5,128 nucleotides of DNA, from assembly GCA_007128085.1 (NCBI GenBank), contig SKYC01000023.1:1-5128 (forward strand), written 5' to 3'. The notes beneath the pieces are model-generated. The model searched no databases, was not told the DNA's origin, and worked only from the letters and a program-made list of their open reading frames with translations. A program made the position numbers and the translations under genes. The DNA comes from Saprospiraceae bacterium. Lineage in GTDB: Bacteria; Bacteroidota; Bacteroidia; Chitinophagales; Saprospiraceae. Positions 1-5,128 of the stretch are shown here, one piece after another. How positions within the stretch are numbered: position 1 is the stretch's first letter; each line of letters begins with the position of its first letter.

Positions 1-130
1 TATGCGAAATCTTGAACGAAACTCAAACCCCTTATCCGAATACAAATCTCATACTAAATTACGAAACAGTCGCATTTTAATTTACGTAAGTATTGGAAGT
101 CTGAACTTAACAGAAAATAAATTTTTATGC

Positions 131-150
131 GAGTTAGAATATTCGAACTC
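131..150. promoter_or_regulatory. 20-bp near-perfect dyad, possible operator
   Basis: Seen in the sequence: the arms GAGTTaGAAT and ATTCgAACTC pair at 9 of 10 positions, and only the pair 136/145 fails. The even-length dyad has no spacer, so it looks more like a binding site for a dimeric regulator than an RNA hairpin. It sits in an AT-rich, gene-free stretch and cannot be tied to a regulated gene, because no gene starts beside it within the window. A chance palindrome is possible. Confidence 0.3.
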
Positions 151-189
151 AGGTTAGTATATGTTTAGTAGGTGTGATTATAGGGATAA

Positions 190-330
190 ATTACCGGGGC
201 TTCGAGAGCCCTTCGGCAGGGACCACCTCAGCTACCGGAAAAACAGCCTCAGCCATCGGAGATTGGTTTCCTATTCGTTACCACTTTTTGAGAAAGCGGA
301 TGTATAAGGTTGCCTGGCAACCTTATCGAC
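190..330. repeat. GC-rich intergenic island, probable dispersed repeat (REP-like)
   Basis: Bases 191-270 are about 59% G+C by count, against about one third in the first 60 bases of the window. The block contains a short hairpin (GGGCT 197-201, AGCCC 207-211, loop TCGAG). It also contains two direct repeats of 14 nt at 226-239 and 247-260, which match at 12 of 14 positions and start 21 nt apart. The core CTTCGGCAGGGACCACCTCAG resembles short dispersed intergenic repeats of the CTTCGACAGGCTCAGGGACC kind that I remember from Bacteroidota genomes; that resemblance is from memory and untested. A plus-strand reading frame from 174 crosses it, but that frame then runs antisense into the cysteine-rich gene and looks spurious. 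It could instead be a decayed gene fragment. Confidence 0.45.
304..326. repeat. Perfect 11+11 bp inverted repeat, possible 3'-end hairpin
   Basis: The arms ATAAGGTTGCC (304-314) and GGCAACCTTAT (316-326) are exact reverse complements around a single T at 315. In RNA, the central CCTGG would form the loop of a strong stem. It begins 15 bases past the stop codon of the minus-strand cysteine-rich gene, where a transcript-ending or stabilising hairpin is expected. No T-tract follows on either strand, so it is not a classical intrinsic terminator. A protein-binding palindrome or the edge of the neighbouring repeat island are alternatives. Confidence 0.4.
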
Positions 331-341
331 AAATGTATAAA

Positions 342-1034
342 TTATTCAATTCCCTCCCGGTTAATTTGAGCTTCACTGACGGTCACTGTTAAGCTGCATT
401 CATCACATGAGCATTCTACTGTAGCGGTATCTAAATTAAATATTCCACGACAACCACATGTGCCACTGCAATTAATGGCATAAGTTTTATCAGCCATTCC
501 GGATTCTGTGTAAGTATTCACATACATTAAAGTTTCTTCTGAGCCATCTGCCAATCTATAGTTATACAGAATGGTTGTAACAAGAGGTTGGAAATAAAAG
601 TCAACGGAATTAAATGTGACCATTCTTTCGCCGTGTATTTCTTCAGTCAAATCGGCGAATTCGTTTAAGTGAAGATTTTCCGAATAAATTTGTTTCCAAA
701 TATCTATATTTGATTGGAATTGATCAGCAACAACTGTCATTGTACATCCTGAACAGCTACATTCAAATTTTCCCTCAGTATCTGTACCAACCTGGCAATG
801 ATTGTGAGGTCCCAAATTACCTCCCTCGCATGACTCGGTACTGCAAGTTATGCTAACGGGTCCTTGCAAAAATGTTACCCCATTTCTAACAAATTGGTTG
901 GGATTGTCTGATCGGAGTTCAGCCTCAACAATTGATGGATTTGGAGCTTTTTGAATTTCATTTTTGCTTTCCTTCCATGAAGAAAAAGAAATCACTAGCA
1001 TGAGGCCTATAATAATTTGAATGGATAATTTCAT
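342..1034 (-). CDS. Exported protein with two six-cysteine repeats (function unknown)
   Basis: I do not recognise a named family for this 230-residue protein. The N-terminus has a Lys at position 2 and a hydrophobic core (residues about 5-17), typical of an export signal. The sequence SFSSW-KES at 16-23 looks like a Bacteroidota lipobox in which the lipidated Cys has become Trp20. Two related cysteine clusters flank a cysteine-free middle (98-188) rich in beta-type sequence. Cluster one has Cys64, 69, 80, 92, 94 and 97; cluster two has Cys189, 193, 195, 208, 210 and 213. Each ends in a shared motif, ECSCxxC[TS][ML]TV (residues 91-101 and 207-217). The clusters could form disulfides outside the cytoplasm or bind metal; neither can be decided here. 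The start ATG follows an A/T-rich leader without a Shine-Dalgarno box. The gene stands alone, 208 bp beyond the DUF1287 stop, so it may have its own promoter. Confidence 0.8.
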   Translation of the reverse strand: MKLSIQIIIGLMLVISFSSWKESKNEIQKAPNPSIVEAELRSDNPNQFVRNGVTFLQGPVSITCSTESCEGGNLGPHNHCQVGTDTEGKFECSCSGCTMTVVADQFQSNIDIWKQIYSENLHLNEFADLTEEIHGERMVTFNSVDFYFQPLVTTILYNYRLADGSEETLMYVNTYTESGMADKTYAINCSGTCGCRGIFNLDTATVECSCDECSLTVTVSEAQINREGIE

Positions 1035-1242
1035 TGGTTGGAATTTGGATGCAAAATAAAAAAATTAAGATTGTAATATTAAACTACAGACAATTTATAA
1101 TAGTGTATTTCCAACTATTTTAACTTGGCTCATGTCAAAATTTAAAAACCATGATCCGTTCATATGAATCTGGAGGAAAGCCAAATCTTATGGTAACTCA
1201 CCGCAGGGAAGTTTATAAATTTCTAATCGGCAGTAAACACTA

Positions 1243-1863
1243 TCAATATCTGTAATGCCCGATGATTTCAAAGTCAAATAATATGTCCTCAACCACCTGT
1301 CCCCTGCCGAGGTTGTGGACAATCAATGGCCTTTGGCCGTCCCTCGATTTTTTATCAACCACAATGCCAATGTGTGTCAAACCTCCTCCCAAACTCCAGG
1401 CCACTACATCGCCTGCAATGTAGTTTGTCGGATCGCTTGATACGGGGATTTCAGCCCCTTGTCGGCTAAAAAAAGTCATGAGATTGGGTACTCGGCGGTG
1501 ATCGATATTTCTGTCTGTGGAATTCAAGCCCCAATTGTTGGGATATTTACTGAAATGGGCTTTCATGTCTTCATGTACCAACTTCTGTAAGTCCACACCC
1601 AGCATACGATAGGCTCGTATTACCACATCAGTACATACCCCTCTGTCGGGCGGAACATCTCCATTGGGGTAGTCGATAGAATAATAGGCAGGATCATAGG
1701 TGACTTCCCGCTCCGTTAGCTTCAATGCAGCGGTGGACAATTCCAAATTTTGAGCATGCAGGCCTTGACAATGAAAAAGAATCAGCCAAAGCAATGTCAT
1801 TGACATCACTTTCAATCGCAGCCCGGAAAAATTATGTTTAAAAACAGGCATCATTTTTATCAT
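1243..1863 (-). CDS. DUF1287 (YijF-like) exported probable cysteine hydrolase
   Basis: Recognised as DUF1287 (PF06940; E. coli YijF belongs to this family) from hallmark blocks in order: YDPAYYSIDYPNGDVP (56-71), GVCTDVVIRAYR (75-86), LVHEDM (95-100), NIDHRRVPNL (119-128), GDVVAW (151-156), THIGIVVD (163-170), IVHN (181-184) and the terminal GHYRY (202-206). The family is related to NlpC/P60-type folds. Cys77 in GVCTDV is the likely nucleophile and His164 the likely partner, so a role in cutting cell-wall peptide or amide bonds is plausible but not proven for the family. A hydrophobic stretch ending in LHA-QN (about 20-39) is a signal peptide, which places the enzyme in the periplasm. The first Met gives an unusually long basic n-region; Met20 (codon at 1804-1806) or Met22 would give a more standard one and may be the true start. 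The domain is complete. It starts 55 bp after the ExbD-like gene and may share its transcript. Confidence 0.9.
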   Translation of the reverse strand: MIKMMPVFKHNFSGLRLKVMSMTLLWLILFHCQGLHAQNLELSTAALKLTEREVTYDPAYYSIDYPNGDVPPDRGVCTDVVIRAYRMLGVDLQKLVHEDMKAHFSKYPNNWGLNSTDRNIDHRRVPNLMTFFSRQGAEIPVSSDPTNYIAGDVVAWSLGGGLTHIGIVVDKKSRDGQRPLIVHNLGRGQVVEDILFDFEIIGHYRY

Positions 1864-1918
1864 ATCATTACACTTACCAACCGAAAATTAGTACTCATAT
1901 GTATTGTTTGGTGGTATT

Positions 1919-2824
1919 TTACTTTGGTTCCAATTCGTTTATTATTATGGGAATCAGCCTGTTGATTTTCCTCCTGTCTTCTGATGATAGTTGGGCATAG
2001 GTTATATTAAAAATTTCCAGTGATCTTTCATTTCGCATATCTGAGTAGCAATCCATAATCTCGTTGTAAATTGCCTTATAAATCTTATAGCTTGTTGCCC
2101 TGTAGCTCCGTAAAAGGATGGTTATTCCTTCTTCCAGAATTTTTGGTCTGAGCAGTGCGCATAGCTGATGAACTTCGACCACTTCACCATCAAAGGTAAT
2201 GATATTGTTTGCATCAGTAAATATCCTTACTGAATTGGAATTATCTATATCGCTGTCAAGATGATCAAAATATTCAGATAAATTGGTGAGACCCAATGGA
2301 GGGGTAAAAATATACAAATACATTAGCTGAATCATTTTCCACAATTCAGAATCGTCATCGAATCGGTTGGTATAGTCAACCAATAACTGAGCTGTCAATT
2401 TTTTGAGTTTGTTGGGATCGGCTACAATACCCTTTTGATTCAAATTTATCACAGTTTCTAATTCTGCAAAAAATTGATTCAGGCAATAACCTTCTACCTC
2501 ATCTAAAGAAGAGGAAATAAGGGTTGAACAGTGGTGCAAAATGCTGTCTATTTTCAATTCCGGTAATGGATAATTAAAGGTCCTTGCACCGGGTATTTTT
2601 CCGGTCGCTGCCATCAGATTCAATTTTTCCAACCTGGATTCAGCGGATGCAGAAACCACTCTGTTTGCGATCAAATTATACTCAATTTCACGCATCAAAT
2701 CGACAATGTCAATCTCATTTTCTTCGAAATGACTCACCATACACCGGTAGATCTTATCCTCGATGTTTTGAGTAAAAATGCTGCTGCTTAGTAGCAGTAT
2801 AACAACAGAGGTCAATAATCTCAT
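1919..2824 (-). CDS. Secreted protein with C-terminal ExbD/TolR-like periplasmic domain
   Basis: This 301-residue protein begins with a clear signal peptide (MRLL, then a hydrophobic run to about residue 17, probable cleavage near FTQ-N). Residues 20-195 are mostly helical and unfamiliar, with four cysteines (28, 99, 114 and later 222) and a hydrophobic patch near 162-174. From about 198 the sequence follows the periplasmic domain of Bacteroidota ExbD proteins. A strand segment IITFDGEVVEVHQL (208-221) corresponds to the usual 'I-NG..V...L' segment. Next come an RSYRATSYKIYKAI helix (239-252), a Y..MRNER segment (260-267), a 'F.I.YAQLSSEDRRKI' segment (272-287), and the ending IPIIINELEPK, which matches the family's 'IYP..ISEAEPK' tail. 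True ExbD has a cytoplasmic N-terminus and one membrane helix that works with ExbB and TonB; here the domain is attached to an exported partner, so it is unlikely to be a proton-channel subunit. I infer a periplasmic binding or scaffold role. No exbB, tonB or motor gene is in the window. The gene lies 28 bp after a broken small gene. Confidence 0.7.
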   Translation of the reverse strand: MRLLTSVVILLLSSSIFTQNIEDKIYRCMVSHFEENEIDIVDLMREIEYNLIANRVVSASAESRLEKLNLMAATGKIPGARTFNYPLPELKIDSILHHCSTLISSSLDEVEGYCLNQFFAELETVINLNQKGIVADPNKLKKLTAQLLVDYTNRFDDDSELWKMIQLMYLYIFTPPLGLTNLSEYFDHLDSDIDNSNSVRIFTDANNIITFDGEVVEVHQLCALLRPKILEEGITILLRSYRATSYKIYKAIYNEIMDCYSDMRNERSLEIFNITYAQLSSEDRRKINRLIPIIINELEPK

Positions 2825-2852
2825 TGCACTTATTTAATAATGTTCAAAATTT

Positions 2853-3234
2853 TCACATCTCTTGAAAGTTTCGACCAAAGTTACAAAAACCTACAATAAT
2901 AGCATCAGGCTCAATAGAGAATGTAAATTGATTGTGTAAGAGGCTTCCCATGGTATAATAGCCGTTTCCTACCCAAAAGTCCTCACTAAGCATATTTTTA
3001 TAGATAAGGGTATAATCCCAATCAGCCGGTGGTTCTTCACCCATGCCTCAATGTTGCCGAAATTATAGACCGATAAGAAATTTTTCCAATTTCAAGATAA
3101 GAATATAGATTATAATCCCAAACGTCATGAATTGCATCATCAGAATTGTTGTTTACAACTACATCTAAACGGTTGGTATGAAGACCGTAATAGGCTTAGG
3201 TAAAGATCAATATAAGCAGAACAAGTTTATTCAT
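2853..3234 (-). pseudogene. Broken gene for a small secreted protein (stop plus frameshift)
   Basis: Read from ATG at 3232-3234, the frame gives a signal-peptide-like start (MNKLVLLILIFT), then an in-frame TAA at codon 13 (3196-3198) where a CAA Gln codon would be usual. It then continues with protein-like sequence (e.g. RLDVVVNNNSDDAIHDVW) to a TGA at 3037-3039. The next frame takes over immediately as GEEPPADWDY and runs to the stop at 2853. Removing one G from the GGG run at 3040-3042 joins the two frames exactly (RHG-EEPPADWDY), giving a 126-residue product. Two separate lesions argue for gene decay rather than programmed recoding, although a sequencing error in the GGG run is possible. 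The downstream part alone could be read as a 63-residue frame from 3044, but its N-terminus makes no sense as a start. The protein family is not recognised. The phrase TGGGATTATA occurs twice (WDYNL and WDYTL), perhaps by chance. It lies 25 bp after the unknown gene of the toxin cassette. Confidence 0.65.
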
Positions 3235-3259
3235 GACCAATGATAAGGTGAAGTTATGT

Positions 3260-3970
3260 TTACTCTTTTCCAATAGTAAATCTATTGCCTCCTTTAATTG
3301 CTTTTTTTGCACCACTGGAGTACCAACCTGATTCAGGCAATTCTTCTACAGGGACAGCAATTGCTTTCAAACCAACTCCTATGACCCTGAGAATAGAATT
3401 ATTGTCTATATCAGCGATATCTCCTAAATCCGGATAAAAGTTACTTAAATCTTGCTTGGACAAATGGTAAATTTCTGCACCGGCCTCAAAAGCAATTTCT
3501 ATATCAGATAATTGATTGTTTTCATGCCTTAGCATTGCACATTCTGCGGAATAGTAGGTGATCCAAACAGGAAATAATCCCGGAGGTATTTCAAAACCAT
3601 AGATGGATTCCAGCATTTTAAAATAGGCTGCATCATAGGGACCGTAAAAATTTTTGCGCACTTGACTTTCTAATACTACTCTGGCCGAATTGCGAAATGG
3701 TTTACCGTTTTCCTCTTCAAAAAAATCAACTATTTTACGAAGCTCTAAAAGGTTTTCTTCATTCTTAAATATCCAATTAAGGTGTTCCAGTCTGATGAAT
3801 CGCTTTGGAAAATATTTTCCAAGTTGTTTAAGAAGCCCCAAACCCTCTTCTAAAGCATTGGATTCATTGCCATATCTTTGCTTAAGTAAGTGTTCTAATT
3901 CCTCGGCAGATACAGCAAATTTATTTACTTTTCTAATGTCCGATATCAAGTTGTTTTTATTTTGTTTCAT
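3260..3970 (-). CDS. Unknown 236-aa cytoplasmic protein in toxin-immunity cassette
   Basis: Not recognised. It has no signal peptide and no membrane segment. Residues 1-95 are charged and helix-rich (e.g. AEELEHLLKQRYG at 22-34, ENLLELRKIVDFFEEE at 72-87). A middle segment has aromatic and Gly/Pro-rich patches (NFYGPYDAAYFKML 107-120, FEIPPGLFPVWITYYSAECAM 126-146). The C-terminus is a compact, basic Gly/Lys tail (WYSSGAKKAIKGGNRFTIGKE from 216). No catalytic signature stands out. It starts only 8 bp after the Imm11-like gene, so it is almost certainly co-transcribed and probably translationally linked. In polymorphic-toxin loci, such genes are often a further immunity protein, an orphan immunity protein for a lost toxin, or an accessory factor; that is inference from position. 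It is A/T-rich like the immunity gene (sampled 60-base blocks of 23-40% G+C). Confidence 0.75.
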   Translation of the reverse strand: MKQNKNNLISDIRKVNKFAVSAEELEHLLKQRYGNESNALEEGLGLLKQLGKYFPKRFIRLEHLNWIFKNEENLLELRKIVDFFEEENGKPFRNSARVVLESQVRKNFYGPYDAAYFKMLESIYGFEIPPGLFPVWITYYSAECAMLRHENNQLSDIEIAFEAGAEIYHLSKQDLSNFYPDLGDIADIDNNSILRVIGVGLKAIAVPVEELPESGWYSSGAKKAIKGGNRFTIGKE

Positions 3971-3978
3971 AGTTGGAT

Positions 3979-4662
3979 TTAATATACAACTTTGATTTTT
4001 TTATTATCCTCTTCAATTTCAAGAAAGGCTATTCCTGTGAAGTTATTATCCTCTATTGCTTGCTTAAATCTCTGCGACACATAATGACCACCTACCGGGC
4101 TATTAACAAAGCGAAAAATATCCTCCTTAGCCTCCGACAAGTTTAATATAATCTCCTTGTTTTTTAGCATTAGATCTTTGGTTGATAACTCCTCACGAAT
4201 TTTCAAAAACTCCTCATAATTGGACACCTTGACATCATCACCAATAAACTTATAATCTTTTATGGATCCTACATAAAAGGAACTATTTACATAGTCAATA
4301 TATTCCCTTTGTCTTGTAGAGGCTAAATAGAAAAGATTATAGCCTTTAATAATTTTATTCTTTTGAATGACGTCAATGGGCCAGTATTGAAACTGATCTA
4401 TATTAAATTCCTTTAAAAAATCAATAAAATCATCGTTTACCACGTAATACCATGCCGTAACATTACCAACCGATAACATAGTAGTCAGCTTGGCTTTATT
4501 TTGAAGCTTGGGTACAGGGAGCTTGAAGTCGAAATCAATTGGGCCCTCGAATGGAAGAATTCCCTTTTGAAGATCTCCTGGGTGTCCCTCTATGGCCTGA
4601 GGATACTTACCGATTACTTTCATGTTTATGCCATCATTAATAAACTTATAATATTTATTCAT
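3979..4662 (-). CDS. Imm11/DUF1629-like immunity protein
   Basis: This 227-residue cytoplasmic protein resembles the Imm11 (DUF1629, PF07791) type of immunity protein, found beside toxins in polymorphic-toxin systems. Features that fit: MNKYYKFIND at the start, PKLQNKAKLTTMLSVGN (51-67), a 'DDFIDFLKEFNID' helix (77-89), 'GYNLFYLAS' (107-115) and the closing block DIFRF...GHYVSQRFKQAIEDNNFTGIAFLEI (181-216), like the family's 'D.Fr....y.vSerlk.ai...gfTGi.F.ei'. Its role would be to bind and block the toxin in the producing cell. Met1 is preferred over Met14 because homologues begin with a YYK-type strand, and because its ATG lies 2 bp after the stop of the metallopeptidase gene (TAA-CT-ATG), the tight coupling expected of a toxin/immunity pair. 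Sampled blocks are about 28-30% G+C, well below the upstream toxin-domain region (42-47%), consistent with module exchange. Imm43 or another related immunity family is the main alternative. Confidence 0.6.
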   Translation of the reverse strand: MNKYYKFINDGINMKVIGKYPQAIEGHPGDLQKGILPFEGPIDFDFKLPVPKLQNKAKLTTMLSVGNVTAWYYVVNDDFIDFLKEFNIDQFQYWPIDVIQKNKIIKGYNLFYLASTRQREYIDYVNSSFYVGSIKDYKFIGDDVKVSNYEEFLKIREELSTKDLMLKNKEIILNLSEAKEDIFRFVNSPVGGHYVSQRFKQAIEDNNFTGIAFLEIEEDNKKIKVVY

Positions 4663-4664
4663 AG

Positions 4665-5128
4665 TTATGGATAATTAATTAAATCTGCTTTTGTCCATAC
4701 TACTTTCCCAAGTAAACCTACCCACGCCGGAGTTTCATAAATTTCCTCATCGAAAGAGTCGTCAAATTCCTCGAGTGCGTCCTGTATTATATCGCGATAA
4801 TGCGCAGCCATTAATTCGTGTTGTGGGTCTCCCGGCGGAATACCATTTTCCATGTCGTAATGGAAGCGCATGTAGTAATCATACAGCCCTGGGTAGTCAT
4901 CGATTAAGCCCTCTACAAACTGTGGACTCCATGGTATGTTTGGTTGTTGCGCTACTGAAAGTAACTTTCGGTAAATTTCTGCATGTATCATTTCGTGCAT
5001 CATTGTTCTTGCAACATCTAACGGTGGTCTATATAGTTCTGTTCCATTAAAGGTAATAGTAATTACATAATTGTTGGGTTGAGATGTCCATGCATTAGCT
5101 GGATAACCAAAAGGGTATTCAACTTTCA
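4665..5128 (-). CDS. SprT-like zinc metallopeptidase toxin domain (5' partial)
   Basis: The frame is open to the right edge of the window, so 153 residues of a longer protein are visible; the N-terminus lies outside. An ATG at 5001-5003 is inside the domain (it precedes the zinc motif by one residue) and is not the start. In order, from the window edge: a beta-rich lead-in (VITITFNGTELYRPPLDVART), HEMIH at visible residues 44-48 (an HExxH zincin motif with two His ligands and catalytic Glu45), a variable aromatic segment, and QHELMAAHYRDII (102-114), in which His103 is a likely third metal ligand, then YETPAWVGL and the stop. This set of blocks matches the SprT-like domains I know at the C-termini of RHS-repeat and related secreted proteins of Bacteroidota. 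The visible part is therefore best read as the effector domain of such a polymorphic toxin, presumably a protease. The stop is 2 bp before the Imm11-like gene. Whether RHS repeats lie upstream cannot be seen. Confidence 0.75.
   Translation of the reverse strand, partial: KVEYPFGYPANAWTSQPNNYVITITFNGTELYRPPLDVARTMMHEMIHAEIYRKLLSVAQQPNIPWSPQFVEGLIDDYPGLYDYYMRFHYDMENGIPPGDPQHELMAAHYRDIIQDALEEFDDSFDEEIYETPAWVGLLGKVVWTKADLINYP

Noticed and set aside
174..392. Plus-strand 72-codon frame starting at GTG 174
   Set aside because: It lies across the repeat-like island, uses a GTG start without a ribosome site, and its last third is antisense to the cysteine-rich gene. No domain is visible.
1159..1168. 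10-bp palindrome TTCATATGAA in the gap between two genes
   Set aside because: Short, does not extend on either side, and is expected by chance in AT-rich sequence.
1035..1242. 208-bp gap checked for a small gene, RNA or terminator
   Set aside because: No supported reading frame, no T-tract hairpin and no tRNA-like or riboswitch-like pattern was seen.
1883..1890. Possible -7 promoter box (minus strand TAATTTTC) before the DUF1287 gene
   Set aside because: One mismatch to TAnnTTTG and no TTG at the right distance upstream.
2584..2775. Plus-strand 63-codon frame
   Set aside because: It is fully antisense to the ExbD-like gene, with low-complexity, unlikely protein sequence; a shadow frame.
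2835..2870. Possible Bacteroidota promoter (minus strand AAATTTTG with TTG upstream) before the ExbD-like gene
   Set aside because: The -7 box matches 7 of 8 positions, but the TTG lies 23 bases upstream instead of about 19-20, and AT-rich DNA yields such matches easily.
3690..3995. Plus-strand 101-codon frame
   Set aside because: It is antisense to the unknown cassette gene; Ser/Leu-rich shadow composition.
4691..5050. Plus-strand 119-codon frame
   Set aside because: It is antisense to the metallopeptidase domain, whose minus-strand frame has clear motifs.
1..5128. CRISPR array, tRNA or rRNA, insertion sequence ends
   Set aside because: No regularly spaced repeats, no cloverleaf arms with CCA or TTCGA context, no rRNA signature and no transposase frame were found.

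Overview
The window most likely comes from a member of the Bacteroidota, perhaps a Saprospiria/Lewinella-like or flavobacterial relative. The coding sequences are moderately AT-rich, and none of the visible starts is preceded by a purine-rich Shine-Dalgarno box (they follow A/T-rich leaders, as is usual in this phylum). The protein families also point there: an ExbD-type C-terminus ending in E-x-EPK, an RHS-associated SprT-like metallopeptidase domain, and a DUF1287 protein. This assignment is inferred from families and signals, not from a marker gene.

Every supported gene lies on the minus strand, so transcription runs from high to low coordinates. The right-hand third (5128 to 3260) is a tight cassette. 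It holds the C-terminal part of a zinc-metallopeptidase (HEMIH) protein cut by the window edge, then 2 bp later an Imm11/DUF1629-like immunity protein, then 8 bp later a 236-residue protein that I do not recognise. This layout and the families suggest a polymorphic-toxin (effector/immunity) module, with the third gene a candidate second immunity or accessory factor.

Next (3234 to 2853) is the remnant of a small secreted-protein gene, broken by a stop codon in its signal peptide and a one-base frameshift in a GGG run. Downstream is a row of three exported proteins. The first is a 301-residue protein with a signal peptide, a helical N-terminal region and a C-terminal domain like the periplasmic domain of ExbD/TolR, but without the ExbD membrane anchor. 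The second is a DUF1287 (YijF-like, NlpC/P60-like fold) probable cysteine hydrolase/amidase. The third is a duplicated six-cysteine-repeat protein whose lipobox cysteine appears to have been replaced by tryptophan.

The left 341 bp hold no convincing gene. They contain an AT-rich stretch with a 20-bp near-perfect dyad (131-150), then a GC-rich island (about 190-270) that looks like a dispersed intergenic repeat with a small hairpin and two 14-nt direct repeats. A 23-nt perfect inverted repeat (304-326) follows, close to the 3' end of the cysteine-rich gene. The 208-bp gap at 1035-1242 shows no gene, no clear terminator and no perfect Bacteroidota promoter.
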